This document shows positions 1 through 6,516 of a DNA stretch of 34,821 nucleotides, piece after piece; positions within the stretch are counted from its first letter, which is position 1; every line of letters begins with the position of its first letter. Source of the stretch: an uncultured Verrucomicrobiota bacterium (GTDB taxonomy: Bacteria; Verrucomicrobiota; Verrucomicrobiia; Chthoniobacterales; SZAS-18); assembly GCA_937859745.1 (NCBI GenBank), contig CALMAQ010000360.1:1-34821 (forward strand), written 5' to 3'. Made by a program: the position numbers and the translations under genes. Below the pieces are notes generated by a model that saw nothing but the letters and a program-made list of their open reading frames with translations, was not told the DNA's origin and made no database searches.

Positions 1-48
1 TTCAAACCTCGCCAGATTTTACTCGCCCTCAAGCGTCACGGTGCGTAA
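1..48 (+). CDS. 3' end of an unidentified protein
   Basis: Frame 1 is open from the window edge and reads FKPRQILLALKRHGA before a TAA at 46-48. It looks like a natural C-terminus, and the IS5-family element sits 15 bp after the stop, so the gene was probably not damaged by the insertion. Fifteen residues are too few to name a family. It would be convergent with xseA on the other side of the element. Confidence 0.35.
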   Translation, partial: FKPRQILLALKRHGA

Positions 49-63
49 CTCCTGCTAGTGCTA

Positions 64-86
64 GGGTGTGTTCACAATACATTTGA
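64..86 (+). repeat. Left terminal inverted repeat of IS5-family element
   Basis: This end pairs with 911-933 with three mismatches in 23 bp. The repeat extends to 26 bp (61-86 against 911-936) if the flanking CTA/TAG target bases are included. Confidence 0.85.
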
Positions 87-116
87 TGTCCGTGCGGGTG
101 GCGGCAAGTTGTCGCC

Positions 117-936
117 ATGCACAACGAAGACCGACTCCTGCACCCGAGCGACGCGCAGTGGGCACAGCTCGAAGGCGCTTTTCCCCAGCGGCGGGGCCGC
201 TCGGGCTTCGAGCAGAAGATCAGCAACCGCACGGCCTTTGAAGCCGTGCTCTACCGGGAGCGGACCGGCTGTCCCTGGCGTGACCTGCCCAGTGCCTACG
301 GCGATGATCACACGATCTACATGCGCTGGCGGCGCTGGGTGCAGAACGGCGTGCCCCAGCGGGCCATGGTCACCTGGTATCTGGAAGCCGCCAAACGCGG
401 GGAACTCGACCTGAGAGCCTGGCGCTGGTCGACTCGACGCTGGTGCGCGCCCACCACTGCATGCAGCGGGAGCCCGCAAAAAAAGGGCGAGCAAGCCTTG
501 GGCCGCTCGCGTAGGGGCGTGAGCACGAAGATCCACTCCGTGGCGGCGAGCGAGTTCCAGGTGCTCGGCCGTCATCCTCACTGGCGGCCAAGCCGGTGAT
601 GCGCCTGTGGGCGAGGAACTGCTCGCCGAGGTGCTCACCCGCGAGGAAATCAAGGCGGTGGGTGGCGACCGCGCCTACGACAGTGATGCCATCCGCCGCT
701 TGATTGCCGCCGCCGGCAAAGAGGCCGTAATCCCGCCACGTTCCAACCGCCGCCAACCCGCCGACTACGACAAGGAGAAATACAAGCAGCGCAACAAAGC
801 TGAACGGCTCTTTTGCAAGCTCAAGGGCTACCGGGCGGTGGCCACGCGCTACGACCAACTCGCCACCATGTTCTTGGGCGGCGTACTCGCGGCTTTACTG
901 GCCGTCAGCCTCAAATGTATCGTGAGCACGCCCTAG
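117..936 (+). pseudogene. IS5-family transposase, frameshifted
   Basis: Together the three frames rebuild a typical IS5/IS427 DDE transposase. Frame 3 runs from the ATG at 117 (WAQLEGAFPQRRG, then CPWRDLP and WRRW) to about 413. Frame 2 continues from about 419 with LALVDSTLVRAHH, which holds the first catalytic Asp. Frame 3 resumes after a run of seven A (478-484) with GEQALGRSRRGVSTKIH. Frame 1 takes over from about 571 with VILTGGQAGD, the second Asp region, then GDRAYDSD, and continues to the stop. The C-terminal part contains the KxxxxxRNKAERLFCKLK block with the catalytic Glu. Three shifts are too many for programmed frameshifting, so it is dead or carries sequencing errors. The TAG stop at 934-936 is partly supplied by the target site. 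Confidence 0.85.
911..933 (-). repeat. Right terminal inverted repeat of IS5-family element
   Basis: This is the reverse complement of 64-86 with three mismatches. The last transposase codons lie within it, and the element ends in CCC just before the duplicated TA. Confidence 0.85.
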
Positions 937-998
937 AATATTTAACAATTCGTGAGTGACGGTTAGATTCGGCCAAGTCTCAGGGGGCACCATCAGCG

Positions 999-2342
999 TC
1001 AAGTTTTGGCCGTAGAGCGCACCGGCCCATCATGCAATCGCGTGATTAAAGTTTGTCCCGGTAGCACTTCCGCCCCGCTGCGGATAATTTTGCCGTCTTC
1101 GTCTGATGTGATGGTATAGCCACGCTCGAGGGTTGCCTGCGGACCAAGGACCCGTAGCAAACCTTGCGTCGCACCTAGCCGGGCACCGAGTTGTGCACGC
1201 TGGCTGTTGAGCTGATGTCTTAGCTTCTCGCTCAATGCAGCGATGGTGTGCTCGCGCAACGCGAGGGAGCCTCGCGGCCCCGCCAGTTGCAGACAGCATC
1301 TCTTTTCTTGCAGGCGGTTGCGGAATGCTTGCAACGCTGTTCGGAGGGTCGCATGAAGTGATTCTCCAAGGTGGTCTAGGCGCTGATGCTCTTCTAACGT
1401 ACGGCGACGTGGCTCTCGCTCCAACCTTCCTTGCGTCAGCCTTTGCAGATTATTCCGCGCGTCAGCCATTCGTTCGAGGAATTGACGACTAATGAATTGT
1501 CCGGCGACGGCCAACTTCCGGAGTAGCTCGTCGGTGTCAGGAGAGATCAATTCTGCAGCGGCGCTGGGCGTCGGCGCGCGCAGGTCGGCGGCGAAATCAG
1601 CAATAGTAAAATCGATCTCGTGGCCTATTGCCGAGACGACTGGCAGGTCTGACGCCGCGATGGCCCGGGCCACGATCTCCTCGTTGAACTCCCACAGATC
1701 CTCAATGCTGCCACCGCCGCGTGCGACCACGATCAAGTCCACGTCTGCCCGGCGATTGAATTCGTTGATGGCTCCCACAATCTCCGTCGAAGCTCCCTGT
1801 CCCTGCACCCGGACGGGATGCAGCACGATCCGCAGCCAAGGGGCGCGACGCTTGAGGATGTTGAGCATGTCCTGCAAGGCGGCACCCGTTGGAGAAGTGA
1901 CCAAGCCGACCGTTGAAGGAAAGGCGGGCAGCGGCTTCTTGCGGGCAGGATCGAAAAGGCCCTCCGCGGCGAGCTTGGCCTTGAGGGCCTCGAAGCGGGC
2001 CTGTAGCGCGCCGACACCTTTGCTTTGCACCAGTTGCACGACCATCTGGTACTGGCCGCGTGATTCGTACACCGTCACGTCGCCGTAGACCTGGACGAGC
2101 TGGCCGTCCGATAACGCCGTGCCAGACAGCAGGTTGCTATTACCACGGAACAGTACGCAGGAAAGCTGGCTGCGGTCGTCCTTGAGCGTGAAATATTGAT
2201 GGCCGGACGCCTGCTTGCGGTGGTTGGAAATTTCTCCTTCCACCCAGATGCTGCCGATCTCGCCTTCCAGCAGCGCGCGGATTGAGCGCGTCAACTCCCA
2301 AACGGAGAGGACGGCAGTTTCGTTCGGGGCAAGTTCGGGCAT
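999..2342 (-). CDS. xseA: Exodeoxyribonuclease VII large subunit
   Basis: This is the large subunit of exonuclease VII, a cytoplasmic nuclease that degrades single-stranded DNA from both ends to short oligonucleotides. The 447 residues match the family length. An N-terminal OB-fold is seen at about residues 10-105 (SIWVEGEISNHR, GHQYFTLKDD, CVLFRG). The catalytic domain follows with VGLVTSPTGAALQD, DLIVVARGGGSIEDLW, FNEEIVARAI, SAIGHEIDFTIADFAAD and RAPTPSAAAEL. A helical C-terminal region ends in the conserved LERGYTI. The ATG at 2342 directly precedes the OB-fold and fits. No small subunit (xseB) follows; only 62 bp separate the stop from the IS5 element. The gene is intact, unlike both neighbours. 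Its base composition looks somewhat lower in GC than the genes after 4585. Confidence 0.95.
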   Translation of the reverse strand: MPELAPNETAVLSVWELTRSIRALLEGEIGSIWVEGEISNHRKQASGHQYFTLKDDRSQLSCVLFRGNSNLLSGTALSDGQLVQVYGDVTVYESRGQYQMVVQLVQSKGVGALQARFEALKAKLAAEGLFDPARKKPLPAFPSTVGLVTSPTGAALQDMLNILKRRAPWLRIVLHPVRVQGQGASTEIVGAINEFNRRADVDLIVVARGGGSIEDLWEFNEEIVARAIAASDLPVVSAIGHEIDFTIADFAADLRAPTPSAAAELISPDTDELLRKLAVAGQFISRQFLERMADARNNLQRLTQGRLEREPRRRTLEEHQRLDHLGESLHATLRTALQAFRNRLQEKRCCLQLAGPRGSLALREHTIAALSEKLRHQLNSQRAQLGARLGATQGLLRVLGPQATLERGYTITSDEDGKIIRSGAEVLPGQTLITRLHDGPVRSTAKT

Positions 2343-2658
2343 GGGGCAATGTCGCCCAGAGCGCGTCCGGCCGACAAGTCCGAACGGTCGGATTCCGCGT
2401 GCCTGAGCGCCGCTAGCTGAAGGTCAGGTTCTTGACCCTGCCGCCGCAACGGCGTTGAGCACCTTGATGATGCGCTCCTGGCGTGCATCGGGTGCCGGTT
2501 AGATATTTACCGGGCCCTTAGCCGAAATTCATCAACTGCCGCAACTGGTCGTGCGTCAGCGGCAGGTCGGGGCTGTTGGTGGGGTCGTAGCCATGCCATT
2601 GATCTGCACCGTGCCATCTGCGGCGATGGCCACGATGATCGGCGTGCTCGGGGCCATG

Positions 2659-2666
2659 CTGGACGC
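2659..2666. repeat. 8 bp target-site duplication (left copy)
   Basis: CTGGACGC, identical to 3470-3477, abuts the IS1-family ends exactly. Removing one copy together with the element restores the sequence across the exbD coding region. Confidence 0.93.
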
Positions 2667-2689
2667 GGTAGTGTTTACCTCATTGTTGC
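2667..2689 (+). repeat. Terminal inverted repeat of IS1-family element
   Basis: It begins GGTAGTGTTTACCTC and matches the reverse complement of 3447-3469 at 21 of 23 positions. Confidence 0.9.
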
Positions 2690-3416
2690 TTGCTGTTGAA
2701 GGGCGAGATTGTAGGTGGTGATAAAGAAGTGGATAGCATCGAGGTGGTTCTCGGCGCACTTGGAGAAGGAGTAGGCCTTGCGAACGAGGCGGCTGACCCG
2801 CGCTCGCAGGGTGCCAAACCAGCGTTCCACGTGGTTGGTCTCGCCTTCCTCTTTGCCACAGGAGCGGTGTGTGCGGGCGGGGAAGGCGGCGACGTAGGCG
2901 TCCCAGAAGTCGCTGCGCGTGGCGCAACGGCGATAATCCTTGGGCAAGGACGCTCGCAGGTCGCACGCGCTTTGCAGGCTCCTGTCCCCGAGCGTCCAGG
3001 CGACGACTTGGCGGGTGCGGCGACAAAGGGCCACCCACCGCCAGAGCGTTTGGGTTTTGCTGCCGACGAAGCTCCAGAGTTCATCCAACTCCAGCACGTC
3101 ACCCCGCGCGCTGGGCAAGAGCGTGTCCTTGAAGGCGGGCAGAGCTTCCGCTTTTTCCCCCCAGCCAGCGCATCACGGTTTTGTAGCACACGCCGAAGGT
3201 CCGCTGGATGCCCCGGATGCTCATCCGGTCCTGGTAGGCGGCGAGCACTTGCGCCTTGAAAGGCTCGGCGTAACGCACCCCCCTGGGCTGGAGGATGAAG
3301 GTGCGCTCGCAGTCCAGGCACTTGGCGCGTTGCGCCCCGTTGATGGCGTGGCCGTTTTTGCGGAGGCGCTCGCTGCCGCAACGGGCACAAACATGGACGA
3401 TGGTCGTCGAAAGCAT
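2675..3416 (-). pseudogene. IS1-family transposase, one frameshift
   Basis: The first part (3416 to about 3160) has the IS1 N-terminal zinc-finger style CARCGSERLRKNG and CLDCERTF, then a helix-turn-helix (MSIRGIQRTFGVCYKTVMRWLG). The second part, in another frame to the stop at 2675, is the catalytic domain. It contains DVLELDELWSFV with the first Asp, WTLGDRS with the second Asp, and NHVERWFGTLRARVSR with the Glu, then KAYSFSKCAENH. The two frames meet at a G6A5 run (about 3162-3172, minus strand). Rejoining needs a +1 or -2 shift, not the -1 shift of classical IS1. Many relatives have a single uninterrupted frame reading WLGKKAEALP at this point, so an indel in the homopolymer (mutation or sequencing error) is the simplest reading. 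Confidence 0.85.
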
Positions 3417-3446
3417 CCCAAAGCATCGCCCTCGATCAAACCACTC

Positions 3447-3469
3447 GCAACAAAGAGGTCAACACTACC
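3447..3469 (-). repeat. Terminal inverted repeat of IS1-family element
   Basis: Read on the minus strand it begins GGTAGTGTTGACCTC and is the partner of 2667-2689. It lies upstream of the transposase start. Confidence 0.9.
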
Positions 3470-3477
3470 CTGGACGC
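3470..3477. repeat. 8 bp target-site duplication (right copy)
   Basis: CTGGACGC, the second copy of the direct repeat at 2659-2666. It still encodes the AAS part of exbD upstream of the break. Confidence 0.93.
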
Positions 3478-3675
3478 GGCAGACTGGCCGCTCGGCAGGT
3501 TGATGCTGAGTTCCTTTCCCACGACCTAGACAACCGGCCGAGGCCATGAAGAAGAGCATTAGCACGAACACTACGTCCACTCGGGGCGATCTGAAAGGCG
3601 ATGTCGCCATCTTCGGAGTCCACGGAACCAGCCTTAAGGTAAAATTGGTGCGGTGAGGGAACAGGAAACCGTCGT

Positions 3676-4020
3676 TCATTGCGCGGCGACCTGGCCCTTG
3701 CCTTGGTCTTTGTCCAAGATGGAAAAAGTCGCGTTGTTCGCGCTGGTCTGGCCCACGGCCAGCAACACCGCGCGCAGATAGCTGTACTGCGTCTGCTTGT
3801 CCGCGCGGATGAGCACCCGCATGCTCGGGTCCGCGTTCACGCGGGCCTGGAGCAGGGGCACGAGTTCGATCGGCGAGTTGTAGGATCTCTCGTCCACGGT
3901 GATGCCGCCGCTCTCGGTGCCGAGCGTCCAGGAAATGTTCACGATCATCTGGTGCTTGTCCTTGGCGGCGTCGTTGCCCATGGCGTTGACGATCACCATC
4001 TGTGCGCGGTTGCGGAAGAT
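3676..4020 (-). pseudogene. ExbD-type transporter, C-terminal remnant
   Basis: An open minus-strand frame ends at 3676 and encodes NRAQMVIVNAMGNDAAKDKH, then GGITVDERSYNSPIELVPLL, then ADPSMRVLIRADKQTQYSYL and AVGQTSANNATFSILDKDQ. That is the periplasmic half of an ExbD/TolR-like protein (the V-L-I-R-A-D block is typical). The N-terminal transmembrane segment with its essential Asp is missing: directly upstream the DNA encodes the end of a TPR protein in another frame. A deletion has therefore probably removed the N-terminus of this gene and any exbB that stood before it. Its TGA overlaps the ATG of the following exbD remnant, so the two were once translationally coupled. Confidence 0.7.
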
Positions 4021-4029
4021 GCGTGATGG

Positions 4030-4545
4030 CGAGCAACTGCTGCTTGGCCTGCGGAACGTTGTTCTTCGCATAGGCGAGTCGGGCTTGGCCGACGCTCAGG
4101 CGCGCCACCGCTCCGGCGGCGTGTGGGTTAAGCCTGGTGCAAATCGCTGTAGGCCGCTTCTCGGCCTTGGAGGGATTTTGTTGTCGATGTAGAGGTCGCC
4201 CAGTCAGCTAGCCGCCTGTTGCACCCATTCGGTGGGCAGGCCGCGGAACTGGTCCGCTATCGGCTTGAGGTCCGCGAGCGTCTTATCCGTGTCCCCCGCT
4301 TTGTACGCAGCGAGACCGCTCAGGTAGGCGGCCGGAACGGCGACATCCGCCCGGGTGACACGGGCCAGCGCCACCGGGATCTGCCCGCCAGCCACCGCAA
4401 CCTTCATGTTCCCACCGGTCACGTTGACCGCCTTGCCCTCCTGCGCCGTGTTGTCCTCCAGGTAGAGCCAGTCCTACGCGCGGGCGATCGGCCTTCTGGC
4501 CAGGGAGGCCAGCAGGCGGCTCAGAAATTTTCACGCAAAAATCGA
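4030..4545 (-). pseudogene. TPR-repeat protein remnant
   Basis: Minus-strand fragments in several frames read as the C-terminal end of a TPR-like protein. They are DWLYLEDNTAQEGKAVNVTG, then an open stretch with VAVPAAYLSGLAAYKAGDTD and LADLKPIADQFRGLPTEW, a stop at 4204, GDLYIDNKSLQGREAAYSDL after a further shift, and SVGQARLAYAKNNVPQAKQQ near 4040. In-frame stops and shifts make it non-functional as written. In related bacteria TPR genes commonly precede exbB-exbD-exbD operons, which agrees with the exbD remnants downstream. The exact 5' limit is unclear. Confidence 0.6.
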
Positions 4546-4584
4546 CTGCGGAACGCAGGAAGCTTTGTGCTACTGTGCGCGCGT

Positions 4585-6096
4585 ATGATGGTTAATCTGA
4601 TGCGTACCAACCAGCGGTGGATGATGATCATCGTCTCCGTCCTGGCCAGTGTCTCCCTGATCTGGTTTTACAGCGACCGCTCCAGCGTCAACCGGGGAGT
4701 GAGCAACCGCGTCGGCAGCATCTATGGCCGCGGCGTGACGCTCAACGAGTTTGGGCGCATTGAGCGGGAGCTCCAAGTCGCGCGCAGCCTTGGCACGCTG
4801 GACCTGTTGCGCGCGACCACCGGCGACGGGAACGATGCCGACCAGGCCCCAGTCAATTACCTGGTGCTCGAACACGAAGCCGAGCGGTTGGGCATCAGCC
4901 CCACAGCGGAGGAGATTCGCGCGGCCGGGGAAAAATTGCCAGCCTTCCGGGGGGCGAACGGCGAGTACGACCAAGCGAAGTACAATGACTTCGTCAGCCG
5001 GGAAATCTTCCCCCGTGGCCTGAGCCCGAGCCAGATCGATGACCTCGTGCGGATGAACTTGGCGGCGGCGAAACTGCGGGCTCTGGTGACGGCACCCGTC
5101 GTCGTGAGTGCGCCGGAAGCCCGGACGGCGTACGACGAACTCCACGCCAAGACGGAAGCCAGCATTATTCGCCTCAAGAGCGCCGACCTCGCTGCCGTCG
5201 CCGAGCCGACCGAGGACGAGATCAAGAAGTACTACACGGATCAGAAGAACCAGTTCATGCGGCCGGAACGCCGCCAGGTGCAGTACGTGAAGTTCGGCCT
5301 CGACGAAACCCAAGCCAGGCTCACGGGCAAGGCGCGGGTGGATGCGTTAAAGCCACTGGCCGACCGCGCGGTGGCGTTTCTCGAAAAGCTCCTCGACCAG
5401 AAAGGTAAGGAGGATTTCCGGGCCAGCGCGACGGCGGAGCAGTTGACCGTCAAGGAAACACCGGACTTCGAGGAGGAACAGGCCACCGGTTTCGAGGAGA
5501 GCACCATCCCGCAGTTCACGCAGGCAGCCTTCGCGTTGACCAGCGCCAGCCCCGACAGCGACGTGCCGCTTCAGACGGACGACGCTTTCTACGACCTGCA
5601 CCTCGCCAACGTCACGCCCACGGTGCCGCTGACCCTGGAGGAAGCTCGGCCGAAGGTGGTGGCGGCGATCAAAGCCGAACACACCAAGACGGCGCTCGCC
5701 GCGAAAGCCGAGGAAATCCGCACGAAGATCACCGCAGACCTGAAGGCGGGCCGCTCCTTTGCCGACGCGGCGAAGGACGCGGGCCGGACGGCCGAGGAAG
5801 TGCCGCCGTTCTCCCTCATGGAACCGGACCGCAAGCTACCTGACGCGAGCGAGATCGCGGGGGTGGCCGAGGGACTCACCGACGGTGAAGTGAGCCCCTT
5901 TGTCCCCGGTGGCGACGGCGGCCTCCTGGTGTATGTGCGGGCCAGGGTGGCCCCGGAAGAGGCGAAGTTTGAGGCGGAGAAGAACACTTTTGCCCTGCGG
6001 ATTCAGTCGAACAAGAGCCTGATCTACTTCATCGAATGGCTCCGCAGCAGCCGCGACGCCGCCGATGCACGGTTCAACGTCCGCAGCCAGGGCTGA
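4585..6096 (+). CDS. PpiD/SurA-like membrane-anchored peptidyl-prolyl isomerase family protein
   Basis: The 503-residue protein begins with one transmembrane segment (WMMIIVSVLASVSLIWFY, about residues 12-29) and the rest should face the periplasm. A SurA_N-like chaperone region follows (GSIYGRGVTLNEFGRIEREL, then LEHEAERLGISPTAEEIRA and DLVRMNLAAAKLRALV), then an EPTEDEIKKYYTDQKNQF linker typical of PpiD-type foldases. The C-terminal region has the shape of a divergent parvulin domain (FADAAKDAGRTAEEVPPFS, GLTDGEVSPFVPGGDGGLLV), but I do not see a textbook active site. It may act mainly as a chaperone for secreted or outer-membrane proteins. Starts at 4585, 4588 and 4600 are all possible; none has a strong ribosome-binding site. 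The open frame extends upstream over decayed DNA but has no protein character there. It heads a plus-strand run with the TPR gene and metG. Confidence 0.8.
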   Translation: MMVNLMRTNQRWMMIIVSVLASVSLIWFYSDRSSVNRGVSNRVGSIYGRGVTLNEFGRIERELQVARSLGTLDLLRATTGDGNDADQAPVNYLVLEHEAERLGISPTAEEIRAAGEKLPAFRGANGEYDQAKYNDFVSREIFPRGLSPSQIDDLVRMNLAAAKLRALVTAPVVVSAPEARTAYDELHAKTEASIIRLKSADLAAVAEPTEDEIKKYYTDQKNQFMRPERRQVQYVKFGLDETQARLTGKARVDALKPLADRAVAFLEKLLDQKGKEDFRASATAEQLTVKETPDFEEEQATGFEESTIPQFTQAAFALTSASPDSDVPLQTDDAFYDLHLANVTPTVPLTLEEARPKVVAAIKAEHTKTALAAKAEEIRTKITADLKAGRSFADAAKDAGRTAEEVPPFSLMEPDRKLPDASEIAGVAEGLTDGEVSPFVPGGDGGLLVYVRARVAPEEAKFEAEKNTFALRIQSNKSLIYFIEWLRSSRDAADARFNVRSQG

Positions 6097-6109
6097 GCAC
6101 GCCTTCCTT

Positions 6110-6475
6110 ATGGACCTGGACGACACCTTCGAGGAAGGGCATATGCACCTGGCGCTCGGCGAACTCGACGAGGCTGCCGCCTTGTACCGGCGTTGCGTGG
6201 AGATGGACCCGAAGTTCTTCGACGGCTGGCACGCGCTCGGCATGGCCGAGATGAAGCTCGGGCACTATCCGGCGGCGATTGCGGCGGGCGAGCGCGCCGT
6301 GGCGTTGCGGCCGAACGATCAACTTGGCTGGTCGAGCCTGTCGCTGTTCTACGTCCGCAACGACCAGATCAAGGAAGCCGAGGCCGCCGGAGCCAAGGCG
6401 CGCATCCTTTCCTGGGGCGGCAAGGTCGTCAAAGACGATGGTACCCGCCCATTGGACGGACTTATCAAGCCCTGA
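6110..6475 (+). CDS. Small TPR-repeat protein
   Basis: This is a 121-residue soluble protein made of tandem TPR helices: DDTFEEGHMHLALGELDEAA, then PKFFDGWHALGMAEMKLGHY, then a third pair from NDQLGWSSLSLFYVRNDQIK. The C-terminus carries ARILSWGGKVVKDDG. There is no signal peptide. An alternative ATG at 6065 would overlap the preceding foldase gene by 32 bp; the ATG at 6110 starts just before the repeats and is preferred. It lies between the foldase gene and metG in a tight plus-strand run, so cotranscription is likely. TPR proteins mediate protein contacts; the partner is not evident. Confidence 0.75.
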   Translation: MDLDDTFEEGHMHLALGELDEAAALYRRCVEMDPKFFDGWHALGMAEMKLGHYPAAIAAGERAVALRPNDQLGWSSLSLFYVRNDQIKEAEAAGAKARILSWGGKVVKDDGTRPLDGLIKP

Positions 6476-6516
6476 CTTCCGTCGGTGGGCCGAGGTCCGG
6501 CCGTTGTTTGCACCCG

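Larger units (their letters stand above)
64..933 (+). mobile_element. IS5-family (IS427-like) insertion sequence
   Basis: The element is about 870 bp and is bounded by imperfect 23 bp inverted repeats starting GGG. Each end is flanked by TA (62-63 and 934-935), as expected for the IS427 group of IS5, which targets CTAG-like sites. It carries one transposase reading region on the plus strand, with DDE-type sequence features but broken by frameshifts. It lies between the stop of an upstream gene and the stop of xseA, so it sits in an intergenic, convergent position. Confidence 0.85.
2667..3469 (-). mobile_element. IS1-family insertion sequence
   Basis: The element is 803 bp, close to the usual IS1 size. 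Its 23 bp ends (2667-2689 and 3447-3469) match at 21 positions, and perfect 8 bp direct repeats CTGGACGC flank it (2659-2666 and 3470-3477), the duplication size expected of IS1. The transposase is encoded on the minus strand, the same direction as the exbD gene it interrupts. Confidence 0.93.
2413..3679 (-). pseudogene. ExbD/TolR-type biopolymer transporter, split by IS1 element and frameshifted
   Basis: On both sides of the IS1-family element the minus strand encodes pieces of one ExbD protein. Upstream (3679 down to 3470) are SEDGDIAFQIAP, then in another frame VDVVFVLMLFFMASAG, the single transmembrane segment with the conserved Asp, then VVGKELSINLPSGQSAAS. Downstream (2666 to 2413) come MAPSTPIIVAIAADGTVQING, the frame-shifted GYDPTNSPDLPLTHDQLRQLM, and a C-terminus with DARQERIIKVLNAVAAA and VKNLTFS followed by TAG. 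Removing the element and one target copy leaves about 455 bp, right for a 150-residue ExbD. At least three frameshifts besides the insertion show it is dead. ExbD proteins couple the proton gradient to TonB-dependent outer-membrane transport. Its ATG overlaps the stop of the preceding exbD remnant (ATGA). Confidence 0.85.

Noticed and set aside
478-484. A7 run as a programmed frameshift site in the IS5-family transposase
   Set aside because: Two other frame changes are needed to rebuild the protein and the shift here would be +1/-2, so decay or sequencing error is more likely.
4219-4584. N-terminal extension of the PpiD-like gene
   Set aside because: The frame is open but covers the decayed minus-strand TPR remnant; protein-like sequence starts at 4585 with the transmembrane segment.
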